Part shown: positions 17,636 to 26,036 of the stretch, in pieces | How positions within the stretch are numbered: position 1 is the first letter of the stretch | How the letters are laid out: every line of letters starts with the position of its first letter | NCBI GenBank assembly: GCA_017643685.1 | Contig: JAEPMY010000018.1 | Location: 1-44,161 of the forward strand | Direction: 5' to 3' | Source of the DNA: Sneathiella sp. | GTDB lineage: Bacteria; Pseudomonadota; Alphaproteobacteria; Sneathiellales; Sneathiellaceae | DNA: 44,161 nucleotides | Translations under genes and position numbers: made by a program | Notes under the pieces: model-generated | Database searches by the model: none | What the model saw: only the letters and a program-made list of their open reading frames with translations | Told to the model about the DNA's origin: nothing

Positions 17636-17935
17636 GTGTCGTCTTCAGATCAGTCGCTTATGAACGGAAATGTGAGTATTACTGACCCGGCAACGGGAAA
17701 GAAACATCGAACAAGTATCAGATTGGAAAAGCTTGAATGGGATACCATGCGTCGCATTTGCGCGATTAACAAGCTCACTATCCATCAGTTCTGTACTTAT
17801 GCAAATCTGCACCCAAGTCGTAAAGAACGCTCCCGCACATCCCGGATCAGATGTGCGATTTTGGCTTACTGCATTGATAATGGTCAGGTTTTTAAATCAA
17901 CTGAGAAGGTAGGCCAGCAGTATTGGGAGTGTTAG
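17636..17935 (+). CDS. Ribbon-helix-helix domain protein
   Basis: A 99-residue protein of the RHH_4-like type common in alphaproteobacteria, probably DNA-binding. The ribbon and helices are TSIRLEKLEWDTMRRI (26-41) and a following helix to about 80. GTG 17636 is chosen because GGAG at 17624-17627 precedes it by 8 bases; a longer frame from TTG 17600 would start inside the T8 hairpin. Its last 39 bases overlap the end of the convergent AEC transporter gene. Target genes are unknown. Confidence 0.75.
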   Translation: MSSSDQSLMNGNVSITDPATGKKHRTSIRLEKLEWDTMRRICAINKLTIHQFCTYANLHPSRKERSRTSRIRCAILAYCIDNGQVFKSTEKVGQQYWEC

Positions 17936-18775
17936 GAAAGATAACGTTGTTGAGATCAGTACTGATCCAGCCACTTCTCCTGCCGCACGCCCATAGCGCA
18001 GCGCAAAAAGGTAGTTAAATACGGCTACTGGCATGGTGCATTCTAAAACAAGTACACCGCGGGCTACCCCTTCCAGCCCAAAAATCTCCGCAAGTCCCAT
18101 ACCGACAGCAAACCCCAGTACCAACCGCAGTAATGATAGCGCTGTCGCCTTACCAAGGTGGTGAACAGAGAGGTTGGCAAGGCTTACCCCGAGGGCCATC
18201 AACATTAATGGAATTGTAATGCCACCAAGAAGTTTGGCTGTATCCACAATCCATTCTGGTGTGGGGATACCGGATATTTTCAGTGCGAGTGCGATGATAA
18301 CCGCATAGATGAGTGGTGTTTTTGCAAGCTGCGCTGGCGAGGTGGAGCCAGAGGCGATATAAACACCAAGCGTAAACTGCATGACAGCATGAACAGTGAA
18401 AAAGGCTAGGGCAAAGGCAAGCCCCTCTTCACCAAAGGCAAATAAACAAAGCGGAACCCCCATATTCCCTGTGTTGGGGAATATCAAGGATGACAGATAG
18501 TCTCTCACCGGCCACCGCAATAACTTAAGGGCGATAATCCCGAAGACAATGAAGGCCAATAAAGCATAGAAGGCCAACAGGCCAAACTCTAGAAAAGTGG
18601 AAAGCTCCATTTCCAGATTAATCAGTGTGGAGAAAACGAGCATTGGTGCGCCAACGTTAGTCACAAGGCCAGTGACGCTTTCCATGTGAAAAGTCCGCCC
18701 ACTTTTTGCCCAGTAGAAGCCCAGCCCTGCACAAATCAGGACTGGCGCAATAACGTTAAACAGTATTTCCAGCAT
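17897..18775 (-). CDS. AEC family (auxin efflux carrier-like) transporter
   Basis: Inner-membrane permease of 292 residues with about ten hydrophobic segments. It opens MLEILFNVIAPVLICAGLGFYW and has the paired half-domains of the AEC family (NTGNMGVPLCLFAFG, then a repeat with LECTMPVAVFNYLFA). Members export or import organic anions such as malate or malonate; the substrate here is unknown. The gene's end overlaps the convergent ribbon-helix-helix gene by 39 bases. It lies 38 bases downstream of the CorC-like gene and may be the end of the aroK-aroB-corC transcript. Confidence 0.88.
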   Translation of the reverse strand: MLEILFNVIAPVLICAGLGFYWAKSGRTFHMESVTGLVTNVGAPMLVFSTLINLEMELSTFLEFGLLAFYALLAFIVFGIIALKLLRWPVRDYLSSLIFPNTGNMGVPLCLFAFGEEGLAFALAFFTVHAVMQFTLGVYIASGSTSPAQLAKTPLIYAVIIALALKISGIPTPEWIVDTAKLLGGITIPLMLMALGVSLANLSVHHLGKATALSLLRLVLGFAVGMGLAEIFGLEGVARGVLVLECTMPVAVFNYLFALRYGRAAGEVAGSVLISTTLSFLTLPILLAYLLS

Positions 18776-18813
18776 AGGTTATGTCGCTTATTTATCTGGA
18801 GAAGAGAAGGCTT

Positions 18814-20103
18814 TTATTCGTTAAGCTCTGTTACACGCAACTCAGTGATTTGGTTGCGCTCTTTCTTGGTGATTTCGAAACGAAAACCGAAGAAGGTGAA
18901 AACCTGACCAATCTCAGGAATTACTTTTGCTTCGTTGATCACAAGTCCGGCAATTGTCGCCGCTTCTTCATCAGGTAGGGACCAGTTACATTTGCGATTA
19001 AGGTCGCGAATGGTCACGGTGCCTTCCGTCCGTACTGTAAACTCATCCACAATATGGACACCAGAGAGCTCTTCATCATGCTCATCGGCGATGTCGCCAA
19101 CGATTTCTTCCAGAATGTCTTCAAGAGTTACCAACCCCATCAGCGCACCATATTCATCAACCACAAGTGCAAAATGCGCATGGCGCTCCAGAAACGAGTT
19201 TAACTGGTTGCGAAGCGTTGTTGTCTCTGGCACAAAATATGGCTCGGCGGCGACATCTTCGATATTCAGGCCAGAATAATTGCCTTGCAAAGGAATGAGA
19301 GAGCGTAGAACGTCTTTCGCATGAATGACGCCAATGATGTTCTCTGGATCATCACGCCATAGTGGCAAGCGCGTATAAGGACTTGAGAGAACCTTCTCCA
19401 GAATCTCTTCAATCGGTTTACTTGCGTCGACGGTCTCAACGTTTTTGCGGTGGATCATAATTTCTGACAGATCCACTTCGTCCATATCCAGAATGGTCCC
19501 CAGCATATGGCGTTCATGCATGATGATGCCAGCATCCTCTGAATGCAGATCAATTGCACCGCGGAGTTCATCTTGCGCCGCGTCCGACAAGGTATCTGGA
19601 TCGGAACTTTTATCGCTAACACCAAACAGCCGTAGGGTAACGTCAACAATGGCGTTCACGCCCATTACGAAGGGCGCTAGAACAAAAATGATTGGCCGCA
19701 TGAGGGGGGCAACGAACCGAGCAACACGGATCGGACGGCGAAGCGCATAGGTTTTTGGCAGAACTTCTGCAAAGATTAGCACTAACGCGGTCATTACAAG
19801 GGTTGCATATGCAACCCCGATTTCACCAAATAATGAAATCATCAGGCTTGTCGCCAGCGCTGAAGCCAAAATGTTGACCAGGTTATTACCCAGCAAAATC
19901 GCACTAATTAGCTGTGTATGACGATCCCGGAGGCGATTGACGATGGTCGCTTTTTCATCACCGGATTGTTCCATTTGATGCAAGCGAGCGCGAGATGCGC
20001 CAGTAAGAGCGGTTTCGGATCCTGAGAAAAAGCCGGAGCAGGCCAAAAGAAGAATGATTGCTCCAATCGAAATCAAAAGTTCCGTATCTAAATTTACTTC
20101 CAT
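18814..20103 (-). CDS. CNNM/CorC-like (HlyC/CorC) membrane protein
   Basis: Residues 1-150 form a CNNM/DUF21 membrane domain, with FFSGSETAL at 25-33 as its signature. A pair of CBS domains follows (about 200-325) and a C-terminal CorC_HlyC domain (about 340-420). The family is linked to magnesium or sodium transport and is often mislabelled hemolysin. The ALVVDEYGALMGLVTLEDILEE motif lies in the second CBS. It starts nine bases after aroB, so it is co-transcribed with aroK-aroB, a frequent alphaproteobacterial order. Confidence 0.92.
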   Translation of the reverse strand: MEVNLDTELLISIGAIILLLACSGFFSGSETALTGASRARLHQMEQSGDEKATIVNRLRDRHTQLISAILLGNNLVNILASALATSLMISLFGEIGVAYATLVMTALVLIFAEVLPKTYALRRPIRVARFVAPLMRPIIFVLAPFVMGVNAIVDVTLRLFGVSDKSSDPDTLSDAAQDELRGAIDLHSEDAGIIMHERHMLGTILDMDEVDLSEIMIHRKNVETVDASKPIEEILEKVLSSPYTRLPLWRDDPENIIGVIHAKDVLRSLIPLQGNYSGLNIEDVAAEPYFVPETTTLRNQLNSFLERHAHFALVVDEYGALMGLVTLEDILEEIVGDIADEHDEELSGVHIVDEFTVRTEGTVTIRDLNRKCNWSLPDEEAATIAGLVINEAKVIPEIGQVFTFFGFRFEITKKERNQITELRVTELNE

Positions 20104-20112
20104 CGGTGTCGT

Positions 20113-21246
20113 TTATGCCTCCTGGCTTGTTGACGAGATAAATTGTTCGAGTGTCTGGAGGACCAGATCGTTTGAGGCTTCCTGCGTAATGAAAGCATCG
20201 CCAATTGCACGCATCAGAATAAAGGTCAGGCGTCCTTGATCCACTTTTTTATCTTGATACATATGTTGCAACAAAGCGTTACTTTCCCATAAAATACCGT
20301 CAATTTTCGGCAATTTCGCAAGAAGGCCTGTGCTCATATAGTGTTGCTGAACGCGGCTTACATCCTGAATTTGCAGATGCCCTAATCGGACAGACAAATC
20401 CATCGCCATCAGCATCCCAATGGCAACACCTTCTCCGTGGACAAGGTGTGGGCCATATTGAGTTTCTGCTTCCAAGGCGTGGCCAAAAGTATGGCCAAGA
20501 TTAAGGAGGGCGCGAACTCCCCCTTCTTTTTCATCTTTGGAGACGATATCGGCCTTTGCCTGAACACTCCGTTTGACAGCTTCAATACGGGCGAAGATAT
20601 CGCCGTCCACCACTGCCTCGCCGTTTTTCTCAAGCCATTCATAGAATTCGAAATCGCCAAGAAGGCCATATTTTACGACCTCTGCATAGCCTGCAAGCAA
20701 CTCTCTTTTCGGAAGGGTTGAGAGGGCACCGACATCCGCAAGAACAAGCTTGGGTTGGTAAAATGCACCGATTAGGTTTTTGCCATGGGGGCTATTGATA
20801 CCGGTTTTACCGCCAACGGAGCTATCAACCTGGGATAAAAGAGTGGTTGGGATTTGGATGAAATCGACACCGCGGCGCAGTGTTGCAGCCGCAAAGCCTG
20901 TAATGTCACCAATGACACCACCCCCAAGCGCAACTAGAGCCTCGTCGCGATTGATTTGGTGACTGAGTAATATCTCAAGAAGTTTGCCAAACTGATCAAA
21001 TGACTTGGTTTTCTCTCCGGCAGGGAGAATAACGCTCACAGATTCTATCTGCGCATCTGCTAGGCTCTGGATTAGTTTTTCTAGATGAATTTTTGCAACG
21101 GTTTCATCTGTGATAATAGCAACTCGTTTTTTTCGAAGGAGCGGAGCAATTTTCTCTCCAGCCCGTTCGATAAGTTGGTCACCAACAAGAATATCATAAG
21201 AACGATCCCCAAGCGGGACGCGGACAACCTGATCGTCAGGACGCAT
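20113..21246 (-). CDS. aroB: 3-dehydroquinate synthase
   Basis: Second enzyme of the shikimate pathway, converting DAHP to 3-dehydroquinate with NAD and a divalent metal. The glycine-rich GGGVIGDITGFAAAT and the PTTLLSQVDSSVGGKTGIN stretch with the active-site lysine are present, as are the metal-binding histidines in LGHTFGHALE. At 377 residues it is full length. Its start overlaps the aroK stop by 11 bases, so translation is coupled to shikimate kinase. Confidence 0.97.
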   Translation of the reverse strand: MRPDDQVVRVPLGDRSYDILVGDQLIERAGEKIAPLLRKKRVAIITDETVAKIHLEKLIQSLADAQIESVSVILPAGEKTKSFDQFGKLLEILLSHQINRDEALVALGGGVIGDITGFAAATLRRGVDFIQIPTTLLSQVDSSVGGKTGINSPHGKNLIGAFYQPKLVLADVGALSTLPKRELLAGYAEVVKYGLLGDFEFYEWLEKNGEAVVDGDIFARIEAVKRSVQAKADIVSKDEKEGGVRALLNLGHTFGHALEAETQYGPHLVHGEGVAIGMLMAMDLSVRLGHLQIQDVSRVQQHYMSTGLLAKLPKIDGILWESNALLQHMYQDKKVDQGRLTFILMRAIGDAFITQEASNDLVLQTLEQFISSTSQEA

Positions 21247-21814
21247 TTTCTTCTTTCACTTTTTGGTTTTTGAGCGCGGAAACGATTTTGTTCACAACCA
21301 CTTCATGAGGGCCGTGGCTGCTCTCGACGGTGATGTCGGCTTCGCCATACACGGGATATCGTTGTTGCATCAAATTGCCGAGAATTTCTTTTGGATCACC
21401 GGTCCGAAGCAAAGGGCGTGTGTTGCGTTTCATGCAGCGGGTAACAAGTGTATCCAGATCTGCTTTGAGCCAAACACTGACGGCATTTTCCTTAATCAGT
21501 GCACGGGTTTCGTCATTCATGTAAGCCCCTCCGCCTGTCGCCAGAACATGGCGGGGACCATCTAGAAGGCGCGCAATGACTTTTCGTTCGCCATCTCGGA
21601 ACTTATCTTCGCCGTGTTTTTCGAAAAACTCGGCCACGGTCAGATTAGAGGCCTCTTCAATTTCTGTATCGGCATCTTTGAAAGGAAGGTTCAAGGCTGA
21701 CGCAAGCCGCCGCCCGACAGAGCTTTTACCTGCCCCCATCAAGCCTACGAGTACAATTGTCTTTCGTTCTGCGCCGGAGCCGGATCTGCCCGACTGAGGC
21801 TTGTTCTTCTTCAT
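21236..21814 (-). CDS. aroK: Shikimate kinase
   Basis: Phosphorylates shikimate at the 3-hydroxyl using ATP. Walker A is GLMGAGKS at 24-31, the DADTEIE motif binds shikimate and magnesium, and GGGAY is the substrate-binding glycine loop. There is a basic 18-residue N-terminal extension before the first strand. It is the first gene of the aroK-aroB-corC operon; a promoter must lie in the 193-base spacer to the divergent microprotein gene. Confidence 0.96.
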   Translation of the reverse strand: MKKNKPQSGRSGSGAERKTIVLVGLMGAGKSSVGRRLASALNLPFKDADTEIEEASNLTVAEFFEKHGEDKFRDGERKVIARLLDGPRHVLATGGGAYMNDETRALIKENAVSVWLKADLDTLVTRCMKRNTRPLLRTGDPKEILGNLMQQRYPVYGEADITVESSHGPHEVVVNKIVSALKNQKVKEENAS

Positions 21815-21950
21815 TAAAGCGTTACCAAACTTCTATTGAACCACTGATGCATGTTTTTTATATGCTGACAGTTGATGTGTTTTGCAAAGGCGTGTTACTT
21901 CTAAAAGCCAAATTTATGCCATATTCACAGCATAGCAACACTAATAGCAA

Positions 21951-21970
21951 GGATATAGAGATCTGTATCC
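21951..21970. promoter_or_regulatory. Imperfect 20-bp palindrome between aroK and the microprotein gene
   Basis: The 20 bases beginning GGATATAGAG match their own reverse complement except at two symmetric pairs of positions. The element lies 38 bases before the microprotein ATG and 137 bases before aroK, in the only space for both promoters. It could be an operator; no binding protein is implied by sequence. Confidence 0.35.
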
Positions 21971-22007
21971 ATAAAATGTGTTTTCGCTCGAGGGGTGCCG
22001 CAGGGAA

Positions 22008-22148
22008 ATGTCCAAATTCTCATTATTCCTATTGTTCTTGATCACGGCCGCTGTCGTCGGTGGTGGTGTGTTCTTGGCGGCTTGGGATATTCCAGCCCCG
22101 ACTGTCCCTGTTGAACGGGTGATCCCAAATGATCAATTCCCGAAATAG
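22008..22148 (+). CDS. 46-residue single-span membrane protein
   Basis: A short frame encodes MSKFSLFLLFLITAAVVGGG followed by VFLAAWDIPAP and ERVIPNDQFPK. Residues 4-25 form one membrane helix, and the proline-rich tail would face the periplasm. I recall short alphaproteobacterial proteins with a similar WDIPAPT-PVE-VIP ending in the same place, but cannot verify it. It overlaps the start of the next gene by 20 bases in another frame, suggesting translational coupling. GAGGGG at 21990-21995 is 12 bases upstream, a rather distant ribosome-binding site. Function is unknown. Confidence 0.75.
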   Translation: MSKFSLFLLFLITAAVVGGGVFLAAWDIPAPTVPVERVIPNDQFPK

Positions 22149-23928
22149 ATACCATCGGACCTCGGCCATAGCTCTTTTGCTAGCGGGGGGGATCGCGTTC
22201 ACCTCTGCACCGGTGGCATCGCAGGAACAACCGAAAAGTCTGGTGCCATCTTTCGTGGATGGTCAGCTTGAAAAACCTTTGGTGACATCTCCAACGCCAT
22301 CTGTTCCGCAAGTAACGGAAGAACAGCCGGCATCTGACCTCAAGGAAAACCTGCCAACCATAGTGACAGGTGATCTGGGGGCGGTACATCCTGTCTCTAT
22401 AAATCTGGCAGGGGATGCCTCGTTGGGCAGTGATATGTGGCAGGGGACTGGCCCTGCTTTTGTCATTCGCTTGCTTGAAAAGCTGGCGCCGCCGAGTGAG
22501 GGCGGGGTAAGTGCTGATTTATACCAACTGCTTTTAAAAAGCGGTGGTGCGGTTGCGGGCAGCGAAGATATCGCGAATGAAGTATTAGATCTCCGGTTCG
22601 AAAAGCTCCTTACCGGAGGGCTGTCTGAAGAAGTTCAAGCGCTGATTGCTCGGTTGCCGGCAAATGCTAAAACACCTGAACGTCGACGTTATGAGCTGGA
22701 AGCGCTAATGCTGGCCGGGAAAGGTACTGCGGCTTGTGAAGCTGGTGAAACTCTTGAAGCGACCTCAACTATTGCTGCTTTCCTCTCTAAATTTGCAATC
22801 TATTGTCATTTAGCTGCTGGTGAATTTGATCGGGCGGATGTGAAATATGCCCTAATGGAAGAGCTAGGAGATGTAACACCTTTCTTTGCTTCTTTGTATG
22901 CCCGCGCAGCAGGTGGAAATCAGCCCCTAGCGATAGAGAACGCTGATTGGAACATCATCAACACAGGGCTATACACGCTTATTCCAGCAGATAAGAAATC
23001 CGATGATGATGTGAAGGAACTGCGTCAACCTTCTGCGATCCAGCAGATTTATGCATCACACAAGGATCGGAACTCCGTAAGTTTTGAGACCCTAGCCAAG
23101 CTTTATAAAGCTGGGATGAGCTCCGTATCTGATGTGGCAGCTTTACTTCCTAAAGAAATTGCAGGCGAGGATGCAGTTGGAAAGTACGATCGCTATTTGG
23201 CCAGCTTACAAGCAGTTTCGGCCGCGACAACGGATGAAGATCGTGCCGCAGCGCTGATTAACGTATGGGCGTTGTCTGATAATATGTCTGACTATAAGCT
23301 TATGTCGGCTCTCTCGATGCCGGAGCTTGAAAAAATGACGGGCAAAGTGTTGCCACCGGAGTTTGCGTTGGAGGCTGTCAAAGCCTCACTAGTTGCTGAA
23401 CGGGGTGACCTGGCCAAAGCTTGGGAGAGAACAGCGCGACGTGCTGTCTTTCAGGGAGAGGCCGCGCAACGTCTTCAGGCTCGTAAAATTGTCTCCAGAA
23501 TTGACATGTATATGATGACGGCTAAGGAAAAAGCGATCGCTCGCTGGACTGAAAGCAGTCTGGATGACTGGATTGAGGCATCCGAGGGTGACGCCAATCA
23601 AGCTGCGTCTGCTTCTTTGCTCGTATCGCAGATGGAGGTTCTGGGGCAGCCTGTAATCGAGGCAGATTGGCAAGGGCTTTTACAACTGCCGCAACCACTG
23701 TGGCAGGTTAAAAGTAATCACAGTCTCGAAAATGCATTGGTGTTGGCAGCGACAAATGGCCAAAAAGGGGCGACCGTCGCTCTTGCGCTGATGATGATTG
23801 GGGATACTCCGCTTAAAGATATTTCTCTGACATCTCTGCGTGCGGTAACAGCCGCATTGAAAGCCATAGGGCAGGAACAAATATCCAAGCGGATTGCGTT
23901 GGAAGCTTTTATTGCGCGGGGAGTTTAA
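22129..23928 (+). CDS. Large exported helical protein of unknown function (599 aa)
   Basis: I cannot assign a family. A signal peptide is clear (positive start RNRYHR, hydrophobic core, likely cut near residue 31, APVAS-Q). A Pro/Thr/Glu-rich linker covers about 33-75. The remaining 500 residues are almost all alpha-helical by composition (Ala, Leu, Glu, Lys rich), with repeats of helix pairs resembling a TPR-like solenoid; no enzyme motif is visible. It overlaps the microprotein gene and abuts xerD, so the three probably form one transcript. A periplasmic scaffold or envelope role with the microprotein is an inference from coupling. Confidence 0.8.
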   Translation: MINSRNRYHRTSAIALLLAGGIAFTSAPVASQEQPKSLVPSFVDGQLEKPLVTSPTPSVPQVTEEQPASDLKENLPTIVTGDLGAVHPVSINLAGDASLGSDMWQGTGPAFVIRLLEKLAPPSEGGVSADLYQLLLKSGGAVAGSEDIANEVLDLRFEKLLTGGLSEEVQALIARLPANAKTPERRRYELEALMLAGKGTAACEAGETLEATSTIAAFLSKFAIYCHLAAGEFDRADVKYALMEELGDVTPFFASLYARAAGGNQPLAIENADWNIINTGLYTLIPADKKSDDDVKELRQPSAIQQIYASHKDRNSVSFETLAKLYKAGMSSVSDVAALLPKEIAGEDAVGKYDRYLASLQAVSAATTDEDRAAALINVWALSDNMSDYKLMSALSMPELEKMTGKVLPPEFALEAVKASLVAERGDLAKAWERTARRAVFQGEAAQRLQARKIVSRIDMYMMTAKEKAIARWTESSLDDWIEASEGDANQAASASLLVSQMEVLGQPVIEADWQGLLQLPQPLWQVKSNHSLENALVLAATNGQKGATVALALMMIGDTPLKDISLTSLRAVTAALKAIGQEQISKRIALEAFIARGV

Positions 23929-24822
23929 GTGTCAGCGTTGCTTGAGAATTTTCTCGAGATGTTGGCATTGGAGCGAGGGGCTGCGCAAAATACCATCGAA
24001 GCCTATCGTCGTGACTTGGAAGCCGTAGAGTCTTATTTGGGAGCCCGAGCCGATTTAAGGAATGCGACAGAAAAACAGCTAACAGCCTTTATTCACAGTC
24101 TCGCAAAAGAGGGAATGAGCAGTGCAACGCAGGCTCGTCGCCTGAGTGCGGTGAAGCAGTTTTATGCTTTTCTTTTACAAGAAGAAATCCGCAGTGATAA
24201 TCCCGCTATGAATATTGAGGCACCGAAAGCAGGTCGCCGGTTGCCGAAATATCTGAGTGAGGAAGAAGTTAGCCAGCTTTTGGAATGCGCAGCAGGGGAT
24301 AGCCCCGAAGATGCGCGATTATATGCATTGCTGCAGATTTTGTATGCAACGGGCCTTAGGGTAAGTGAACTGGTGACGCTGCCATTTCCGACCTTTGGTG
24401 AAGAAGATGACTTCATTATTGTTGAAGGGAAGGGGAGTAAAGAGCGGCTTGTGCCCGTAAATGAGGAAGCCAAAGGAGCCTTGAAAGCCTATCTCGCCTA
24501 TCGGGCTGACTTCATTGATGGTGATTATTCACCATGGCTGTTTCCATCACGGGGAAAAAGCGGTCATCTGACACGGCAGCGATTTGGGCAGATGTTGAAA
24601 GACCTGGCGATTAAAGCTGGATTGGCACCGGGCAAGGTATCTCCTCATGTGTTGCGTCACGCATTCGCAAGCCATTTATTGGCTCACGGAGCTGACCTGC
24701 GGTCGTTACAAAAAATGCTGGGCCATTCAGATATTTCGACAACGCAGATTTATACTCATGTGTTGCAAGAGCGCCTTGTCCGTCTGGTGAATGAGCATCA
24801 CCCTCTCGCAGGTGCGAAATAA
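23929..24822 (+). CDS. xerD: Site-specific tyrosine recombinase XerD
   Basis: Resolves chromosome dimers at dif together with XerC. The SAM-like N-terminal domain covers about 1-90 and the catalytic domain keeps all six residues: R144, K168, H240, R243, H266 and Y275. Length is 297 residues. GTG at 23929 directly follows the stop of the preceding gene, and GGGGAG upstream is its ribosome-binding site. XerD is preferred over XerC or a phage integrase because of length, overall match and location beside aroK-aroB, a position XerD holds in many alphaproteobacteria. Confidence 0.93.
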   Translation: MSALLENFLEMLALERGAAQNTIEAYRRDLEAVESYLGARADLRNATEKQLTAFIHSLAKEGMSSATQARRLSAVKQFYAFLLQEEIRSDNPAMNIEAPKAGRRLPKYLSEEEVSQLLECAAGDSPEDARLYALLQILYATGLRVSELVTLPFPTFGEEDDFIIVEGKGSKERLVPVNEEAKGALKAYLAYRADFIDGDYSPWLFPSRGKSGHLTRQRFGQMLKDLAIKAGLAPGKVSPHVLRHAFASHLLAHGADLRSLQKMLGHSDISTTQIYTHVLQERLVRLVNEHHPLAGAK

Positions 24823-24929
24823 TTTCGGCATTTTGATCCTGAATTCTTGACTCTTTCACGCGCTTGCAGCAATTTCCATACACAAAGCAAGAATAATAGG
24901 TCATAATATTACACAGCGAGGCTTCCAAG

Positions 24930-25916
24930 ATGAGCTTTACAACCCCAGAACTCTGCCCCACACGTTTGAACCGGTGTGAGCTGGCAGTCCCCGGCTCAAG
25001 TCCAAAATTCTTTGAAAAAGCAGCCAAATCCGATGCGGATGCTATCTTCCTTGACTTGGAAGACGCCGTTGCGCCTAGCGACAAGGAGCAGGCGCGCAAA
25101 AATATCATTGAAGCACTGAATGATGTGGATTGGGGCGATAAGGTGATGTCCGTTCGGATCAATGGTCTGGATACACATTACATGTACCGCGATGTGATTG
25201 ATATTGTGGAAAAGGCGGGGGAACGTCTGGACCTGATCATGATCCCAAAGGTTGGAACTGCAGCGGATATCTACGCGCTGGATATGCTGGTTACCCAGGT
25301 TGAAAACGCGATTGGCCGAAAAAAGAAAATCGGTTTTGAACTGATCATTGAAACCGCACTTGGCATGCAAAACGTTCATGAGATTGCGGCTGCAAGCAAG
25401 AGGAACGAAAGCCTGCATTTCGGTGTAGCTGACTATGCGGCTTCCACAAAAGCGCGGACAACTTCTATCGGTGGTCCTAATCCGCTCTACGGTGTGCTGA
25501 CCGACCCAGCTGAAGATGGCAGCCGTGATTATCATTGGGGCGACATGTGGCATTATGCGATTGCGCGCATGGTGGTTGCCGCGCGTGCCAATGGACTTCG
25601 GGCGATTGATGGTCCTTTCGGTGACTTCTCTGATCCGGATGGTTTTATGGCGCATGGTAACCGTGCGGCGATCCTGGGTTGTGAGGGGAAATGGGCGATC
25701 CATCCAAGTCAAATCGAATTGGCAAACAAAATTTTCACACCTGATGAAAAAGAAGTTGAGAAAGGGCGCCGTATCCTTGAAGCCATGGAAAAAGCACAGG
25801 CTGAAGGCGCTGGTGCTGTGGCTCTTGATGGGAAGCTGATCGACATCGCATCTATCAAGCAGGCAGAAGCTCTTGTTAATCAGGCAGATATCATCGCAGC
25901 CCGTCAAAAAGGCTGA
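24930..25916 (+). CDS. mcl1: L-malyl-CoA/beta-methylmalyl-CoA lyase (CitE family)
   Basis: Magnesium-dependent lyase. Expected reactions are cleavage of beta-methylmalyl-CoA to propionyl-CoA and glyoxylate, and of malyl-CoA to acetyl-CoA and glyoxylate, as in the ethylmalonyl-CoA pathway. LDLEDA (41-46), R76 in VRIN, E141 in IIETALGM and D168 in GVADYAAS are the CoA and metal site residues. The loop at 176-193 (GGPNPLYGVLTDP) resembles the Chloroflexus-type enzyme, while the rest resembles Rhodobacter Mcl1. Citryl-CoA lyase is less likely. Propionyl-CoA released would feed the mutase encoded in this window. No other ethylmalonyl-CoA pathway gene is adjacent. Confidence 0.85.
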   Translation: MSFTTPELCPTRLNRCELAVPGSSPKFFEKAAKSDADAIFLDLEDAVAPSDKEQARKNIIEALNDVDWGDKVMSVRINGLDTHYMYRDVIDIVEKAGERLDLIMIPKVGTAADIYALDMLVTQVENAIGRKKKIGFELIIETALGMQNVHEIAAASKRNESLHFGVADYAASTKARTTSIGGPNPLYGVLTDPAEDGSRDYHWGDMWHYAIARMVVAARANGLRAIDGPFGDFSDPDGFMAHGNRAAILGCEGKWAIHPSQIELANKIFTPDEKEVEKGRRILEAMEKAQAEGAGAVALDGKLIDIASIKQAEALVNQADIIAARQKG

Positions 25917-25952
25917 TACCCTGACTTTGACATAATTCAAGAATAATTTATT

Positions 25953-25989
25953 TAGGCGGAGAGGCTTGTTGACGCGGCCGCTCCGCCTA
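25953..25989 (+). promoter_or_regulatory. Hairpin between mcl1 and accA
   Basis: TAGGCGGAG (25953-25961) pairs with CTCCGCCTA (25981-25989), nine pairs with a 19-base loop, followed by TTTATTA. It may be a weak terminator for mcl1 or a leader element of accA, whose ATG is 47 bases on. Confidence 0.4.
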
Positions 25990-26036
25990 TTTATTACTCA
26001 GTTTCCAAACCTTTGAAGCTGGAGAAAGTTTGAATT

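Noticed and set aside
24996-25940. A 314-codon open frame on the minus strand opposite the malyl-CoA lyase gene.
   Set aside because: Antisense shadow of a well-conserved gene; Cys/His-rich composition without a recognisable fold.
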